Below, in pieces: positions 20,891-28,553 of a stretch of 64,000 bases of DNA. Made by a program: the position numbers and the translations under genes. The stretch spans positions 28,892,001 through 28,956,000 of the forward strand of contig NC_091967.1 of NCBI RefSeq assembly GCF_036711975.1, written 5' to 3'. The notes below the pieces were generated by a model. It ran no database searches. It worked only from the letters and a program-made list of their open reading frames with translations, and had not been told where the DNA came from. The stretch is from Onthophagus taurus (lineage: Eukaryota > Arthropoda > Insecta > Coleoptera > Scarabaeidae). Within the stretch, counting starts at the first letter, position 1, and every line of letters begins with the position of its first letter.

Positions 20891-22295
20891 GATTCTCGTA
20901 CTAAATGAATTGGATAAGACTGAATGAAAATATAGCAAAAGAAACTATATATACATATATTTAAGAAGAAGAATAATAATAATAATAATAAAAATAAGTA
21001 TAATACCTTAACCATTTAACCTAACATAACCTAACCTAACCTAACCTAAGGAAGAGGAGGAAAAATGGTTACCACTCCTCCTCCTCTTCCTGTTCATCCC
21101 GCACTTCATACGGGGGCGGAGGCGCTGCAGGTGTCGGTGTCGGAGGTTCTATCCCAGTCGAACAATGGTGTATGTGCATGTTTTGAACATGCACCTGCCC
21201 TCTCACCACTGCCGACTCTGAGACAATACTGTTTACCTAAGAAGATTATGAAATTAAAAACGTGCAAAAAAGATTATAGATATAGCCTACCAGCTGAAAC
21301 AGGGTATCTACTTTGACCTCCAAAGACGCAACTCTTCGCTCCAACGTGAGCACCCTCCCGAAGTTGTTGCTACCGGACATCTTTTTTAGCTAGGAAGGGA
21401 AGTTATTAGTATGTAAAGAAGACAAAATGAATTCTGCTTTTTTCATTTCAACGGTTAATGTTGCAACGGTGATGTCGAGTGACGTTGTTAAAGAGTGGTT
21501 AGAACTCGACGCCAGCCCTTCCCTAAACTGTGCAAGTTCTCTCAAAGAGGTCTGCAATTGAAGTACCTTTGCATGAAGGTCTTTATAAAAATTTTGATAC
21601 AAAATATTAATTTCGGTCAAAATCTCCTCTTTGGTTGTTTCTACTGCTGCACACATTGCATTTGAAAAAAGGCTGGCAGGTACATCGGAAATGACTGAAG
21701 TAGCGGGAATTGTGTCCACCCTTAAGATTTGTACTTTCGGGCTTAATGAGGGAACTTCTATGGTAGGAATGTTTATGTTAGTAGGGGGAGTGGGAATCGA
21801 CGAAGCTTTAGAAGAAGAAGCCTTAGAAACAAAAGCTGCATTAATAGCTTTAAGGTATGTCCGGTTTTCGGTGCAGTGTTGGGATACCGCCATTAAAGAA
21901 AGAGAGTCGTTGGACTCATCGCCGCTAGCCACTTCCGAGTGTGTCACTTCAACCTTTGACAGAGTCGCAGGTTCAACTGACACACGCTTGTGTTTGGTAC
22001 TTCGCGAACGAGCACGGGTCTCCCGTCGAAGCTCTCTATACTTATCTGGCGGTAACCACACACCTGCACCCTTCTTCCGGTGTTCACGGTTCCCCGACTT
22101 TCGACGAAGTGAAAGTGAAAGGTGTTTCACATTCTTATCGTCGACTTTCGAGGAACCTGCGATGTTTGGAAGCGCCGTAGCTTGCTGCACATTAGATTCA
22201 ACGTTTGGATCCATCGGCTGCTCATTAGGCTGCACGTTTGGATCCAGAGCCTTCTCAACAGTCGACATGTTCAACAGGTTTATGTCAAAACTGTT
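20244..22295. repeat. 2,052-bp tandem duplication, unit 2
   Basis: Second unit; offset of exactly 2,052 bases from unit 1. It holds the intact 325-aa gene and a 3'-truncated ATPase. Between the two units the element keeps one complete copy of each gene. Confidence 0.9.
21069..21380 (-). CDS. 85-aa coiled-coil protein with PPxY motif, spliced
   Basis: Exon a (21380-21291) starts at an ATG 9 bases after the stop of the 325-aa gene and encodes a heptad pattern (VLTLERRVASLEVKVDTLF). A 54-nt intron (21237-21290, GTAGGC...TTCTTAG) joins it in phase 0 to exon b (21236-21069), which adds a Pro-rich stretch PTPAAPPPPYE containing PPxY and an acidic tail EEEEEW. Intron length matches the other introns of this element (54-66 nt), and without splicing the frame stops at once inside the intron. 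PPxY recruits NEDD4-family ubiquitin ligases in budding and entry of many viruses. TTCCCTTCCTAG just upstream (about 21390-21401) is a good splice acceptor that could attach the leader exons directly. No homologue recognised. Confidence 0.6.
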
Positions 22296-22367
22296 TAACA
22301 GAAAGGATTCCTGGCTGGCGAAACCCGGAGCAGTTAAATCAATTTGACTAAAACCGTCTTGAGACAT
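21390..22367 (-). CDS. Ser/Thr-rich coiled-coil protein, 325 aa, function unknown
   Basis: The ATG at 22365-22367 directly follows a splice acceptor (TTTTCTTATCAAG). The N-terminus (FSQIDLTAPGFASQESFLL) is followed by a DPNVQPNEQPMDPNV repeat, a basic block (RRKSGNREHRKKGAGVWLPP; RRETRARSRSTKHKRV, nuclear-localisation-like), a Ser-rich linker and a C-terminal helical region (KEEILTEINILYQNFYKDL, VLQLQTSLRELAQF). Element C has no counterpart. I do not recognise the family; it could be a fibre-like, DNA-binding or host-derived accessory protein. Its upstream region is the micro-exon leader at 22427-23095. Complete only in unit 2 of the tandem duplication. Confidence 0.7.
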   Translation of the reverse strand: MSQDGFSQIDLTAPGFASQESFLLNSFDINLLNMSTVEKALDPNVQPNEQPMDPNVESNVQQATALPNIAGSSKVDDKNVKHLSLSLRRKSGNREHRKKGAGVWLPPDKYRELRRETRARSRSTKHKRVSVEPATLSKVEVTHSEVASGDESNDSLSLMAVSQHCTENRTYLKAINAAFVSKASSSKASSIPTPPTNINIPTIEVPSLSPKVQILRVDTIPATSVISDVPASLFSNAMCAAVETTKEEILTEINILYQNFYKDLHAKVLQLQTSLRELAQFREGLASSSNHSLTTSLDITVATLTVEMKKAEFILSSLHTNNFPS

Positions 22368-23095
22368 CTTGATAAGAAAAGAAAATTAATTAATTTTATT
22401 TTAATAAAAAAAACATGTATACTTACATCGCTTGATGAAAAATACAGTTGCACGTTAAAATCTAACTGCAGAGGGTGCTTGTCAACAAAGTGCTGAATGA
22501 TAGGATATGAATGATAAAACGTTCGAAAAAATAAAGTTATGCTTACCAATAAAAGTTAACTTGAAAAAATAGAAGGAGCTATAGGAATGAAAAACACAAG
22601 ATTAAAAACAATATATGTCAAGAAAGGAGACTATACTTACCAGAAAAAAGTTGCAAAGTTGCTGAAATTACGATGTTAAAAACTGATCGGTCTAATCGAA
22701 CTGATCAGCAGTAAGCTCCTGTAGGAATTGGGAAAAAAATATCAATTTAACATAACAAACAAATAAACAAGTTGTACTCACAAAAACAAAGTAGAACGAG
22801 CTGTCATGATGAAATAAAGCAAGAATATATTATATAAACATGGAAGTAGAAAAGGTTACTTACCAAATAAAACACAGCAAAAAAAGAGAAAGCTGAATGA
22901 ACAAGGATGTCTAGGAGTGGAAAAAAACAATTTTAAATATTATATAAACATGCAAAACAAATATAGTTTTACTCACCAAAAAAGAGAAAGTTGTAGAAAG
23001 AGCTGTAGTGATGGAGAGAAAATGAACGTTATATAAACATGATAATAAAGAAGGTTGTACTTACCAAAAAAACTGAAGAACACAAACACTTAAGT
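22368..23095 (-). promoter_or_regulatory. multi-exon 5' leader: seven micro-exons, no ATG
   Basis: Reading leftwards, consensus donors and acceptors alternate with regular spacing. Exons: ~23095-23065, 23002-22977, 22910-22864, 22800-22782, 22718-22641, 22578-22547, 22492-22427 (19-78 nt). Introns: 62, 66, 63, 63, 62, 54 and 59 nt. The last acceptor ends one base before the ATG at 22367. None of the seven exons contains an ATG, whereas introns 1-3 each contain the same ATGTTTATATAA. In-frame stops in exons 5 and 6 make a coding role unlikely. Predicted from sequence only. Confidence 0.6.
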
Positions 23096-23109
23096 GACTT
23101 TCAAAGGCT

Positions 23110-23300
23110 GGGAGGTGCCTTCTTATAGTAGAGTAATGAAGGGGGGCGTGGGGTGGGGCGTGACAAGGGGGAGGAGTGGGGAATGGGCGGAGTTAGAGTG
23201 GGGGTACTTTTTTTCTGGCTCTACTTTCCTGGCAACCGGGGGGGGGGGGGGAATTTTAGATTTCCCCCACTCCCATCCCCACTCTTCCATCTCCACTTTG
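23110..23300 (-). promoter_or_regulatory. GC-rich promoter with TATA box for the leader transcript
   Basis: Minus-strand CTATAAGA (about 23122-23129) lies ~30 bases upstream of the presumed first leader exon. Upstream of it are CACCC/GC-box-like runs (plus strand GGGGCGTGGGGTGGGGCGTG at 23143-23162, GGGCGGAG at 23183-23190) and a 14-base G run at 23239-23252. Confidence 0.5.
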
Positions 23301-23600
23301 GGAGGAGCCTGAGGAGGAGCATGGGAGGAGCATAGGAGGAGCTTCAATAAACAATCCTTTTCCCTTTTTCTTTTCTTTTTTTTTTTTTTTTTTTTTTTTT
23401 TTCTTCCTTTTTTCTTCCTTTTTTTCCCCTTTCTTTCTTCCTTTTTTTCTTCCAATTTAATACTTTTTCAATGTACAACCCAAGTCATACCAACCCAACC
23501 CAATGTATACATACCATGTATTCATTTAGATTAACTATTTTTTCTTTTAAATTAAAACAACTTTTTACACTTTTTACAATCTTTTATTATTATTATTAAT
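23301..23600. repeat. GGAGGAGC repeats, long poly(T) tract and AT-rich spacer
   Basis: GGAGGAGCNT repeats at 23301-23343, then a T tract of about 28 bases (23374-23402) and a pyrimidine-rich continuation to about 23455. No gene supported. The minus-strand frame here is pure Lys/Glu from the tract. Confidence 0.6.
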
Positions 23601-23630
23601 TTACAATCTATAACTGACAATGTTTATATA

Positions 23631-23963
23631 CTAAACCATACATAAAGAACAATCCTTTCTTGCCGATGGTGGACCATCAATATGCGTTTCCCAATGAGGC
23701 AAATTATAATGTTCAAAACAGGGCAGCTTGCTTTGTAATCGCTCATCGTTTCTATACTTCAACGGTAATTTAAACCAAACCGCCGCCAAATCTAATGGCT
23801 TTACTTTATTGATATAATAATCGATTGGTAAATAACATAATTCGTAGTTTTTAATATTCGCAAAAGATAAATCAGATTCGTATCTTTCCATAATATCCCA
23901 CACTTTATTAATTATAAAAGTTGAAAGTCCCAATCTGGTAACTAACCGCCAAAGACGTTCCAT
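23631..23963 (-). CDS. small conserved-looking protein, 110 aa, unknown
   Basis: From the ATG at 23963: MERLWRLVTRLGLSTFIINK, a middle LPIDYYINKVKPLDLAAVWF and a C-terminus PPSARKDCSLCMV with a CxxC. The frame is open upstream to 24074 without another ATG. It lies directly downstream of the exonuclease-like gene (24020-24499) and might be translated from the same transcript. A GT-AG join between the two (24030-24078) would run into a stop after six codons, so I keep them separate. No homologue in element C. Confidence 0.5.
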   Translation of the reverse strand: MERLWRLVTRLGLSTFIINKVWDIMERYESDLSFANIKNYELCYLPIDYYINKVKPLDLAAVWFKLPLKYRNDERLQSKLPCFEHYNLPHWETHIDGPPSARKDCSLCMV

Positions 23964-24019
23964 CTTGAACTGCTCTACCGCTACTACCCGTCTGCCTTTC
24001 TCAATTCGTTTACATATAG

Positions 24020-24499
24020 TTATAGATGTCTGAATACGTATGAAAATAAATAAAAAACATTCGATAAGGAGCACATACTTGGTCTCTTTTTATGATAGGG
24101 ACACATCGGCGCACCAACCTCCAATTTGCATTCATTTTCCGGCAATTCTTTTACCGGTATTGTTAAAATTCTTCTTAAAAATGTAGCTTTCTCACGTCCT
24201 TTTACGTACGCTACTTTTGTCGAACGACACAAATAATAAACGATCTCATCGAAACGAGACGCAGGAACAAACCCGTCGTTCCAATCAATACAATGATGAT
24301 GACTCATTAACCAATTCGCCGTATTGCGAAATTTGGTAGATAGTGAAGAAAAGCTTCGACTAGGTTGAAACACGTAATGACTTATACAATGATTACTGTC
24401 GTAAGAAGCCAGTTCCTTTGGGATAAATTCTTCATCGTTTATCGTGAAACCTTGAATGTCCAAAATAATAAAATCCCTTTGAAAAACCATAATATCCAT
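24020..24499 (-). CDS. putative RNase H-fold protein, 159 aa, conserved in elements A and C
   Basis: The start FIILDIQGFTIND resembles the first strand and acidic residue of DEDD/RNase H-like exonucleases. A central WLMSHHHCIDWNDGF, then VAYVKGREKATFLRRI and a terminal CPYHKKRPSMCSLSNV (Cys/His cluster) follow. Element C has the same order of motifs at 60507-61016: VVDVQGF, RNHHRLIYNDGW, IFVKGNQKKQFLE and CWFHVGCCPAVCSQNNV. In both it sits just beyond the major capsid gene. The D/E exonuclease reading is inference; what is firm is that this is a conserved element gene. Confidence 0.65.
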   Translation of the reverse strand: MDIMVFQRDFIILDIQGFTINDEEFIPKELASYDSNHCISHYVFQPSRSFSSLSTKFRNTANWLMSHHHCIDWNDGFVPASRFDEIVYYLCRSTKVAYVKGREKATFLRRILTIPVKELPENECKLEVGAPMCPYHKKRPSMCSLSNVFYLFSYVFRHL

Positions 24500-24572
24500 A
24501 ATATACCACTATATGCAAACGTTTCCTTCGATGTTTAGAGATACACTAAATGACGTTGCTTCAACAGTACCA

Positions 24573-25832
24573 CTATATTAATTGCTTAACCATTTTCGTA
24601 AGAGGCGAATACACAAATGCTCTGTCATGCAGAATTAATGCGTAAGCTGTCGTACCTTCCGGAATTGGATTTTTCGTTGAATACTCGATTTTTATTTCTA
24701 CTCCGCTTTTATGTATTGCTTCCTGTTGATACGTGCAATCGATTCCAATTAACGGCGCGTAAGTTTTAAATTCTTCCGGTGAAAACAAAGGTTCGCTTTC
24801 TTGATAGTAGTATGCTTGCTGAAATCTTGAATACATATCATACAAAATCGCATAGTGATTGTTATCAAAATCCACATTCAAATTATCGTACGGAAAACGT
24901 TCTCCATTCAAGAAAACGGTTACGTTCGTTAAGTTTATATTATCAAATAATGCCATGTTTCCTTTAAATATACCCTTTCGATTTGTTTGAAATCCGATGA
25001 TTATAAATCTAGGCGTTTCCAATTGTGGAGCAGTTTTGACGGCCCAAGATTGCTTCGTAGTTTGAGGTAATTGAGGGTACTCGTGTATTTCCCACGATCG
25101 AAAAGGAACGTGAATGTCTACGTTTCTTTCTGATAGTTTTGTTAATGCCAACTGTTCGCGTAATCCCACCGCCACGTGAGGAACTCTCCATATAATTTTA
25201 TTAATGATCAATTTCAATTTTTCGTCGTTCGGAGCGGCTGCTGGTTGAAAGATGACGTCCGTATCATCGTGTCCGCGAATTAGCACAAGTTCCTGTCGAA
25301 CGTTCATCATGATCTTTCTGAAATCTTCTGCGAATCCTAGCAACGTTTTTAGCGGAACGCTAAGACCGAAATTTCCATTTTTATCTAAAGCCTTTGAAAC
25401 ACCCGCTATATCATCTTTCCAAGGTTTTATGTGCCAACCGGCGTTCTCTAATTTCACCACCTCGTTCTGCGTAGATGAGAAATAACCCTTCATGCATGAG
25501 CTTATACCGACGTTCCGCACACCATCAACATGTACTCCGTTAATAAGATATCGAATATCGCTAAACATAAATGCAACGGGATTGTTAACCAATTGCCCCG
25601 TTGCGCTGGCATCTTTTGTTATACTTCCGTCCGCGGCTAACTTACGAACGCTACCCTCGACGTATAGATAACTCTCGCTCGGTAAAGTATAATTATCTAT
25701 TTCCGGAATTGAAATTCTAATTTCGTCATTGTTATCGAACGTGGTCGATCCAAACGGTTGATGCGAATGGAATTCATAACTTACGATAGAGTGATCTGTT
25801 TTTATCTTATCCGTTACTTTTAAAATGTCCAT
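24573..25832 (-). CDS. MCP: major capsid protein (double jelly-roll), 419 aa
   Basis: ATG at 25832, overlapping the stop of the upstream small gene (TAATG). The sequence is conserved along its length with the element C protein at 59011-60213: SVSYEFHSHQPFGSTTFDNN start region with NDEIRI, LPSESYLYVEGS, VAFMFSDIRYLINGV, VPLKTLLGFAEDFRKIMMN, RQELVLIRGHDD, ETPRFIIIGFQTNRKG, YALILHDRAFVYSPLT end. Length and order with penton and protease match adintovirus/Polinton hexon-like proteins, which form trimers of two eight-stranded jelly rolls. Uninterrupted, so capsid formation by A is possible in principle. A second, partial copy from element B starts at 63664. Confidence 0.93.
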   Translation of the reverse strand: MDILKVTDKIKTDHSIVSYEFHSHQPFGSTTFDNNDEIRISIPEIDNYTLPSESYLYVEGSVRKLAADGSITKDASATGQLVNNPVAFMFSDIRYLINGVHVDGVRNVGISSCMKGYFSSTQNEVVKLENAGWHIKPWKDDIAGVSKALDKNGNFGLSVPLKTLLGFAEDFRKIMMNVRQELVLIRGHDDTDVIFQPAAAPNDEKLKLIINKIIWRVPHVAVGLREQLALTKLSERNVDIHVPFRSWEIHEYPQLPQTTKQSWAVKTAPQLETPRFIIIGFQTNRKGIFKGNMALFDNINLTNVTVFLNGERFPYDNLNVDFDNNHYAILYDMYSRFQQAYYYQESEPLFSPEEFKTYAPLIGIDCTYQQEAIHKSGVEIKIEYSTKNPIPEGTTAYALILHDRAFVYSPLTKMVKQLI

Positions 25833-26023
25833 TACTTTAACACTTCGTATCCTAACTGAACTAAATACCTTCGATTGACTGGTGATAATCGATGAATGGA
25901 TCGTCTTCTACTGCCGCTACGTTGACTGATGACGCGCGCTTTATAGTTTTCTCCATTAAACAATTTTCTCGCTCTGTCTCTTCTTGACCACCGCATTCTT
26001 TTGTTTTGATATAACACTGTCAT
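25832..26023 (-). CDS. small Arg-rich protein between penton and MCP, 63 aa
   Basis: ATG at 26023: MTVLYQNKRMRWSRRDRARK, then SRRRSIHRLSPVNRRYL and VLK at the stop, which shares its A with the MCP ATG. The strongly basic composition resembles adenovirus core/mu-type DNA-condensing peptides, but the resemblance is compositional only. Element C has a different small frame (58869-59003, 44 aa) in the same slot. In B this gene is the insertion site of element C. Confidence 0.65.
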   Translation of the reverse strand: MTVLYQNKRMRWSRRDRARKLFNGENYKARVISQRSGSRRRSIHRLSPVNRRYLVQLGYEVLK

Positions 26024-26046
26024 AACGTTAGTCAAATTTAAATAAT

Positions 26047-26778
26047 TCAATTTATCGATCTCAGGTGAACTCTCACTGTTATTTCTTCTTCTCTGAAGTC
26101 TACCAAGTTTCCGTCCTGATCAAGTATACGTACTGTTAAGCTACTAATCACGTTCGTTAAAACCGGTAAATAAATAGGTAGTTGTGGTGATTCGATTATT
26201 TTAAAACCTGCCGGAACGTTTGGGAAAAAATGATATAAAACGTGCACGGGAACTCCGTTATTATACGATCCCGTCACTAAATTACAATAAATTTGTAAGG
26301 CGTTCGTTTTATTTATGTTTACTACGAAATCGGATTCCACTTCCGTATCTCTAGGTAATATTTGAGGCTTGAAGCCAAGTAACGGCCCTATAGAATTATC
26401 GCATGCAAAATTAATTCGACGGGTACTTTTTATTAAAGAATGTTGTGTGTTATTATTCCCCTTAATCCTTATTACGACACTTTTAGCGTGTCTTTTGTCT
26501 AGCTGTTCATTCACGAACTCGGTAATATCATCAATATCGTACGTTCCAACAGGTACTATTATATTGTTTTTAAAATGTCCTGTCTTATCTTCGTATTGGA
26601 TTACGTTGTTGTTTTTATTAACGTTTGCTAAACTATTAAACGTTTCGAAATTCAAAAGAGCCAACTCGTAACTACCAAATTCGTTCAAATAGATCGGAGG
26701 ATTAAAATTACAAGTCAATTCAGATGACTTTCCAGTCAACGTAAATGTATATGTCGTGTGTATTGCTTCTTTCTCCAT
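26047..26778 (-). CDS. minor capsid/penton protein (single jelly-roll), 243 aa
   Basis: ATG at 26778. Begins TYTFTLTGKSSELTCNF, then GSYELALLNFETFNS, a central GTYDIDDITEFVNEQL and DNSIGPLLGF, and ends LTVRILDQDGNLVDF...VRVHL. The element C protein (58172-58879) matches throughout: TFDLVGKTSVLTANY, YELALVSFDGYNS, GSYELTHISNAINKQL, NNSISTILGF, LKIVDQNGLLVNF. These are the penton-base-like vertex proteins of Polintons. It lies between protease and the small basic gene, 23 nt before the latter's ATG. The copy in B has lost its last 16 residues. Confidence 0.9.
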   Translation of the reverse strand: MEKEAIHTTYTFTLTGKSSELTCNFNPPIYLNEFGSYELALLNFETFNSLANVNKNNNVIQYEDKTGHFKNNIIVPVGTYDIDDITEFVNEQLDKRHAKSVVIRIKGNNNTQHSLIKSTRRINFACDNSIGPLLGFKPQILPRDTEVESDFVVNINKTNALQIYCNLVTGSYNNGVPVHVLYHFFPNVPAGFKIIESPQLPIYLPVLTNVISSLTVRILDQDGNLVDFREEEITVRVHLRSIN

Positions 26779-26808
26779 TACTTCTGAACGTCTAAACGTC
26801 TCTAGACT

Positions 26809-27188
26809 CTAATAGGTTCTTTTATTACTTAGAAACTTCAGACACAACTGTCCGCAATTTTGATCTATTTCTCTTTGATATCGACAGTAATTATACTTTA
26901 CTTGACCACCCCTACCGTCTGACAGCAAATATTGTTCAATTTCTAATGGCGGTCTTAAATCACCGTAACTGTCGAAATAGTATATGTCTTTGTCGTCTTT
27001 CTTATAGGCGACCCAATGAGTCCCTCGTCCTTTCAAGTTATCCAAGTTAACAATACCTCTTTCCTTCTTTTTAATCTTACTCGGGAGATTGTCTCTCATA
27101 AATATACCCCGAAAATGTGGAATTTTTAGTACTTTCGCAAACTTTTCCAACTCGACGTTAGTTAACGCACGACGAGGTATTCGAACTA
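26809..27188 (-). CDS. adenain-like cysteine protease, reached by -1 frameshift
   Basis: The catalytic residues are in the usual adenain order: His in GRGTHWVAY, Asp in YYFDSYGDL, Gln and Cys in YQREIDQNCGQLCLKFL. No ATG begins the conserved domain. The only early in-frame ATG is inside FRGIFMRDNLP and would delete the conserved RALTNVELEKFAKVLKIPHF. The frame is open upstream to 27189, exactly where the PLA2/pVI-like gene ends at an A AAA AAC heptamer, so the enzyme is probably made as a frameshift fusion and then released. It matures capsid proteins in related viruses. About 126 residues follow the slip. Confidence 0.85.
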
Positions 27189-27195
27189 GTTTTTT
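27186..27195 (-). promoter_or_regulatory. -1 ribosomal frameshift site (A AAA AAC, then TAG)
   Basis: In zero frame the codons are TCA AAA AAC TAG; the heptamer A AAA AAC occupies 27195-27189 and the stop follows at once (27188-27186). After a -1 slip translation continues without stops into the protease. ACTAGTT/AACTAGT arms flank the slip site, and CGTTA-AC-TAACG inverted arms lie ~25 nt downstream as a possible stimulator. Confidence 0.72.
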
Positions 27196-28103
27196 GAACT
27201 AGTGGTTATACCGCAACCTTTCTTATAGGGCTTATTGAAGTAACCTGTGCCGCCAACATTATTCCCCTTTCCTTCAATAAACAAACCGCAACCTTTCTTA
27301 TATGGTTTTATATAAAATCCGCTACCTACGGCCTTTGCTTCCATAGCCTTGTTATGTCTTCGTTCTTCATCTAATTGCTCTCTAGCTGTTTTCGCGTTGT
27401 TTATAGTTCTTGCAATAGCGGCAGCACCACCGCCGATACTACCTAGGGCACCTAAAGCTGCGAACAGGGGAATTAAAGGTAAAAATCCTCCCGTTTTCGG
27501 AATTCGAATAACTCGACCTCTAGGTTCGGAAATTCTTTTTCTTATCTTTTTCAAAGCTCCGTATGCCGCTTTAACGTTTGTCAACAAATTCTTAGCACCT
27601 GATCTCGATATTGCGTTGCGAGCGAATCGAAGTGCATCTACAAAAGATATAGCTCCACCACGCTTTACACGCGTTCGGACTTTTTTTAAAGGTCGTCGAC
27701 CCGTACGATTTCTTTTTCTACCTACGCCCATACCGACCGCTACTTTTGCTTTCATTAAGGCGGCAACTGCGGACGATGCCACTTTTTCTCCAAGAGTAGA
27801 CTCTTTATTTCGTATTCGTTCTTTCGCTGCTTTATATAATGCTCTGTCTGCGTCGTGTCTAAATTTTAAATTTGAACTGACCGTATATGCTATATCGTGT
27901 TTCTTACACGCTTCGTCTAATGGATTCACGCCTCGATCTCCTCTCGATAATCTCTTTTCCAACTTGGTACCCGGTCCACAAAAATTATATCCTGGCAAAT
28001 GAAGTTCTATCGGAAGTTTATCTATCAACTTGTTAAAAAATCCTCGACCAATTCGTTTGCCTGTCAAACGATAACTGTTACGATTAGGTTCTAACAAATT
28101 CAT
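27186..28103 (-). CDS. phospholipase A2 fused to pVI-like membrane-active domain, 305 aa
   Basis: ATG at 28103. Residues ~33-75 are a parvovirus/adintovirus-type secreted PLA2: Ca-binding loop YNFCGPGT and catalytic His-Asp in DEACKKHDIAY. A basic hinge (RKRNRTGRRPLKKVRTRVKRG) follows. The C-terminal half has a helix (AISFVDALRFARNAI), a hydrophobic Gly/Ala-rich span LPLIPLFAALGALGSIGG, and two KPYKKGCG repeats. The latter half matches the separate gene at 57368-57805 in element C, whose PLA2 is a different gene on the other strand. Such proteins breach endosomal membranes during entry. Ends at the frameshift site feeding the protease frame. Confidence 0.9.
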   Translation of the reverse strand: MNLLEPNRNSYRLTGKRIGRGFFNKLIDKLPIELHLPGYNFCGPGTKLEKRLSRGDRGVNPLDEACKKHDIAYTVSSNLKFRHDADRALYKAAKERIRNKESTLGEKVASSAVAALMKAKVAVGMGVGRKRNRTGRRPLKKVRTRVKRGGAISFVDALRFARNAISRSGAKNLLTNVKAAYGALKKIRKRISEPRGRVIRIPKTGGFLPLIPLFAALGALGSIGGGAAAIARTINNAKTAREQLDEERRHNKAMEAKAVGSGFYIKPYKKGCGLFIEGKGNNVGGTGYFNKPYKKGCGITTSSKN

Positions 28104-28318
28104 TTTATAATTTCACTCCTTCTTCCTTTTCTTCACAGTTAAAAACTAGAAATGAAGCTCTGCTGTTGTGCTTTAAGCTTTTATTCCTTTTAAATATTTT
28201 ACAAAAACAGTTTTGCTCTTAATTTATACTTAAATCTATTAATATTATTATTATTCAGCTACACTTAAATCTACTAATATCCTAAAAATTAATTGTTACT
28301 CAGTTAAAAACATTTCGA

Positions 28319-28543
28319 TTACTCTACAATGCTAAAACGTTCTTGATATATATTTAATCTATAATCTACATCTAAATATTTTTCTAATAACTTATTTACG
28401 TTTCTTATCCTAGTCTTAAATCTAATTCCGTCCAACATCTTTTCTTCCCAGTCACTTATCCTTGATTGTCTGTAAGCAAACGTCCAAGTGTGCATTCGGT
28501 ACACTCTATTTTTCGATTCGCAAAACGTCACTTTTTTTTCCAT
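28319..28543 (-). CDS. GADD34/PPP1R15-like protein phosphatase 1 recruiter, 74 aa
   Basis: ATG at 28543. The start KKVTFCESKNRVY contains a KVTF match to the RVxF PP1-docking motif. Then WTFAYRQSRISDWEEKML and GIRFKTRI follow the spacing of the conserved C-terminal core of GADD34/CReP (RVxF, then a W-E-x2-x-x-D-x-x-RF-x-x-RI block). A better match is the 64-aa protein in element C's TIRs. Family members bring PP1 to phosphorylated eIF2-alpha and restart translation during antiviral or ER-stress responses; large DNA viruses have acquired the same core. Function is inferred from motif and spacing. It lies between the 299-aa gene and the PLA2/pVI-like gene. Confidence 0.68.
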   Translation of the reverse strand: MEKKVTFCESKNRVYRMHTWTFAYRQSRISDWEEKMLDGIRFKTRIRNVNKLLEKYLDVDYRLNIYQERFSIVE

Positions 28544-28553
28544 TTTATTCACT

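Noticed and set aside
23123-23455. A 110-codon minus-strand Lys/Glu-rich frame
   Set aside because: Translation of a long T tract and pyrimidine repeats; not a protein-coding composition.
24030-24078. A 49-nt intron joining the exonuclease-like gene to the downstream 110-aa frame
   Set aside because: Donor and acceptor are fair, but the join leads to a stop after six codons, so it does not extend the protein.
27349-28002. A 217-codon plus-strand frame opposite the PLA2/pVI gene (also 49421-50074 in B)
   Set aside because: Antisense shadow of a strongly conserved coding gene; no promoter and no homologue in element C.
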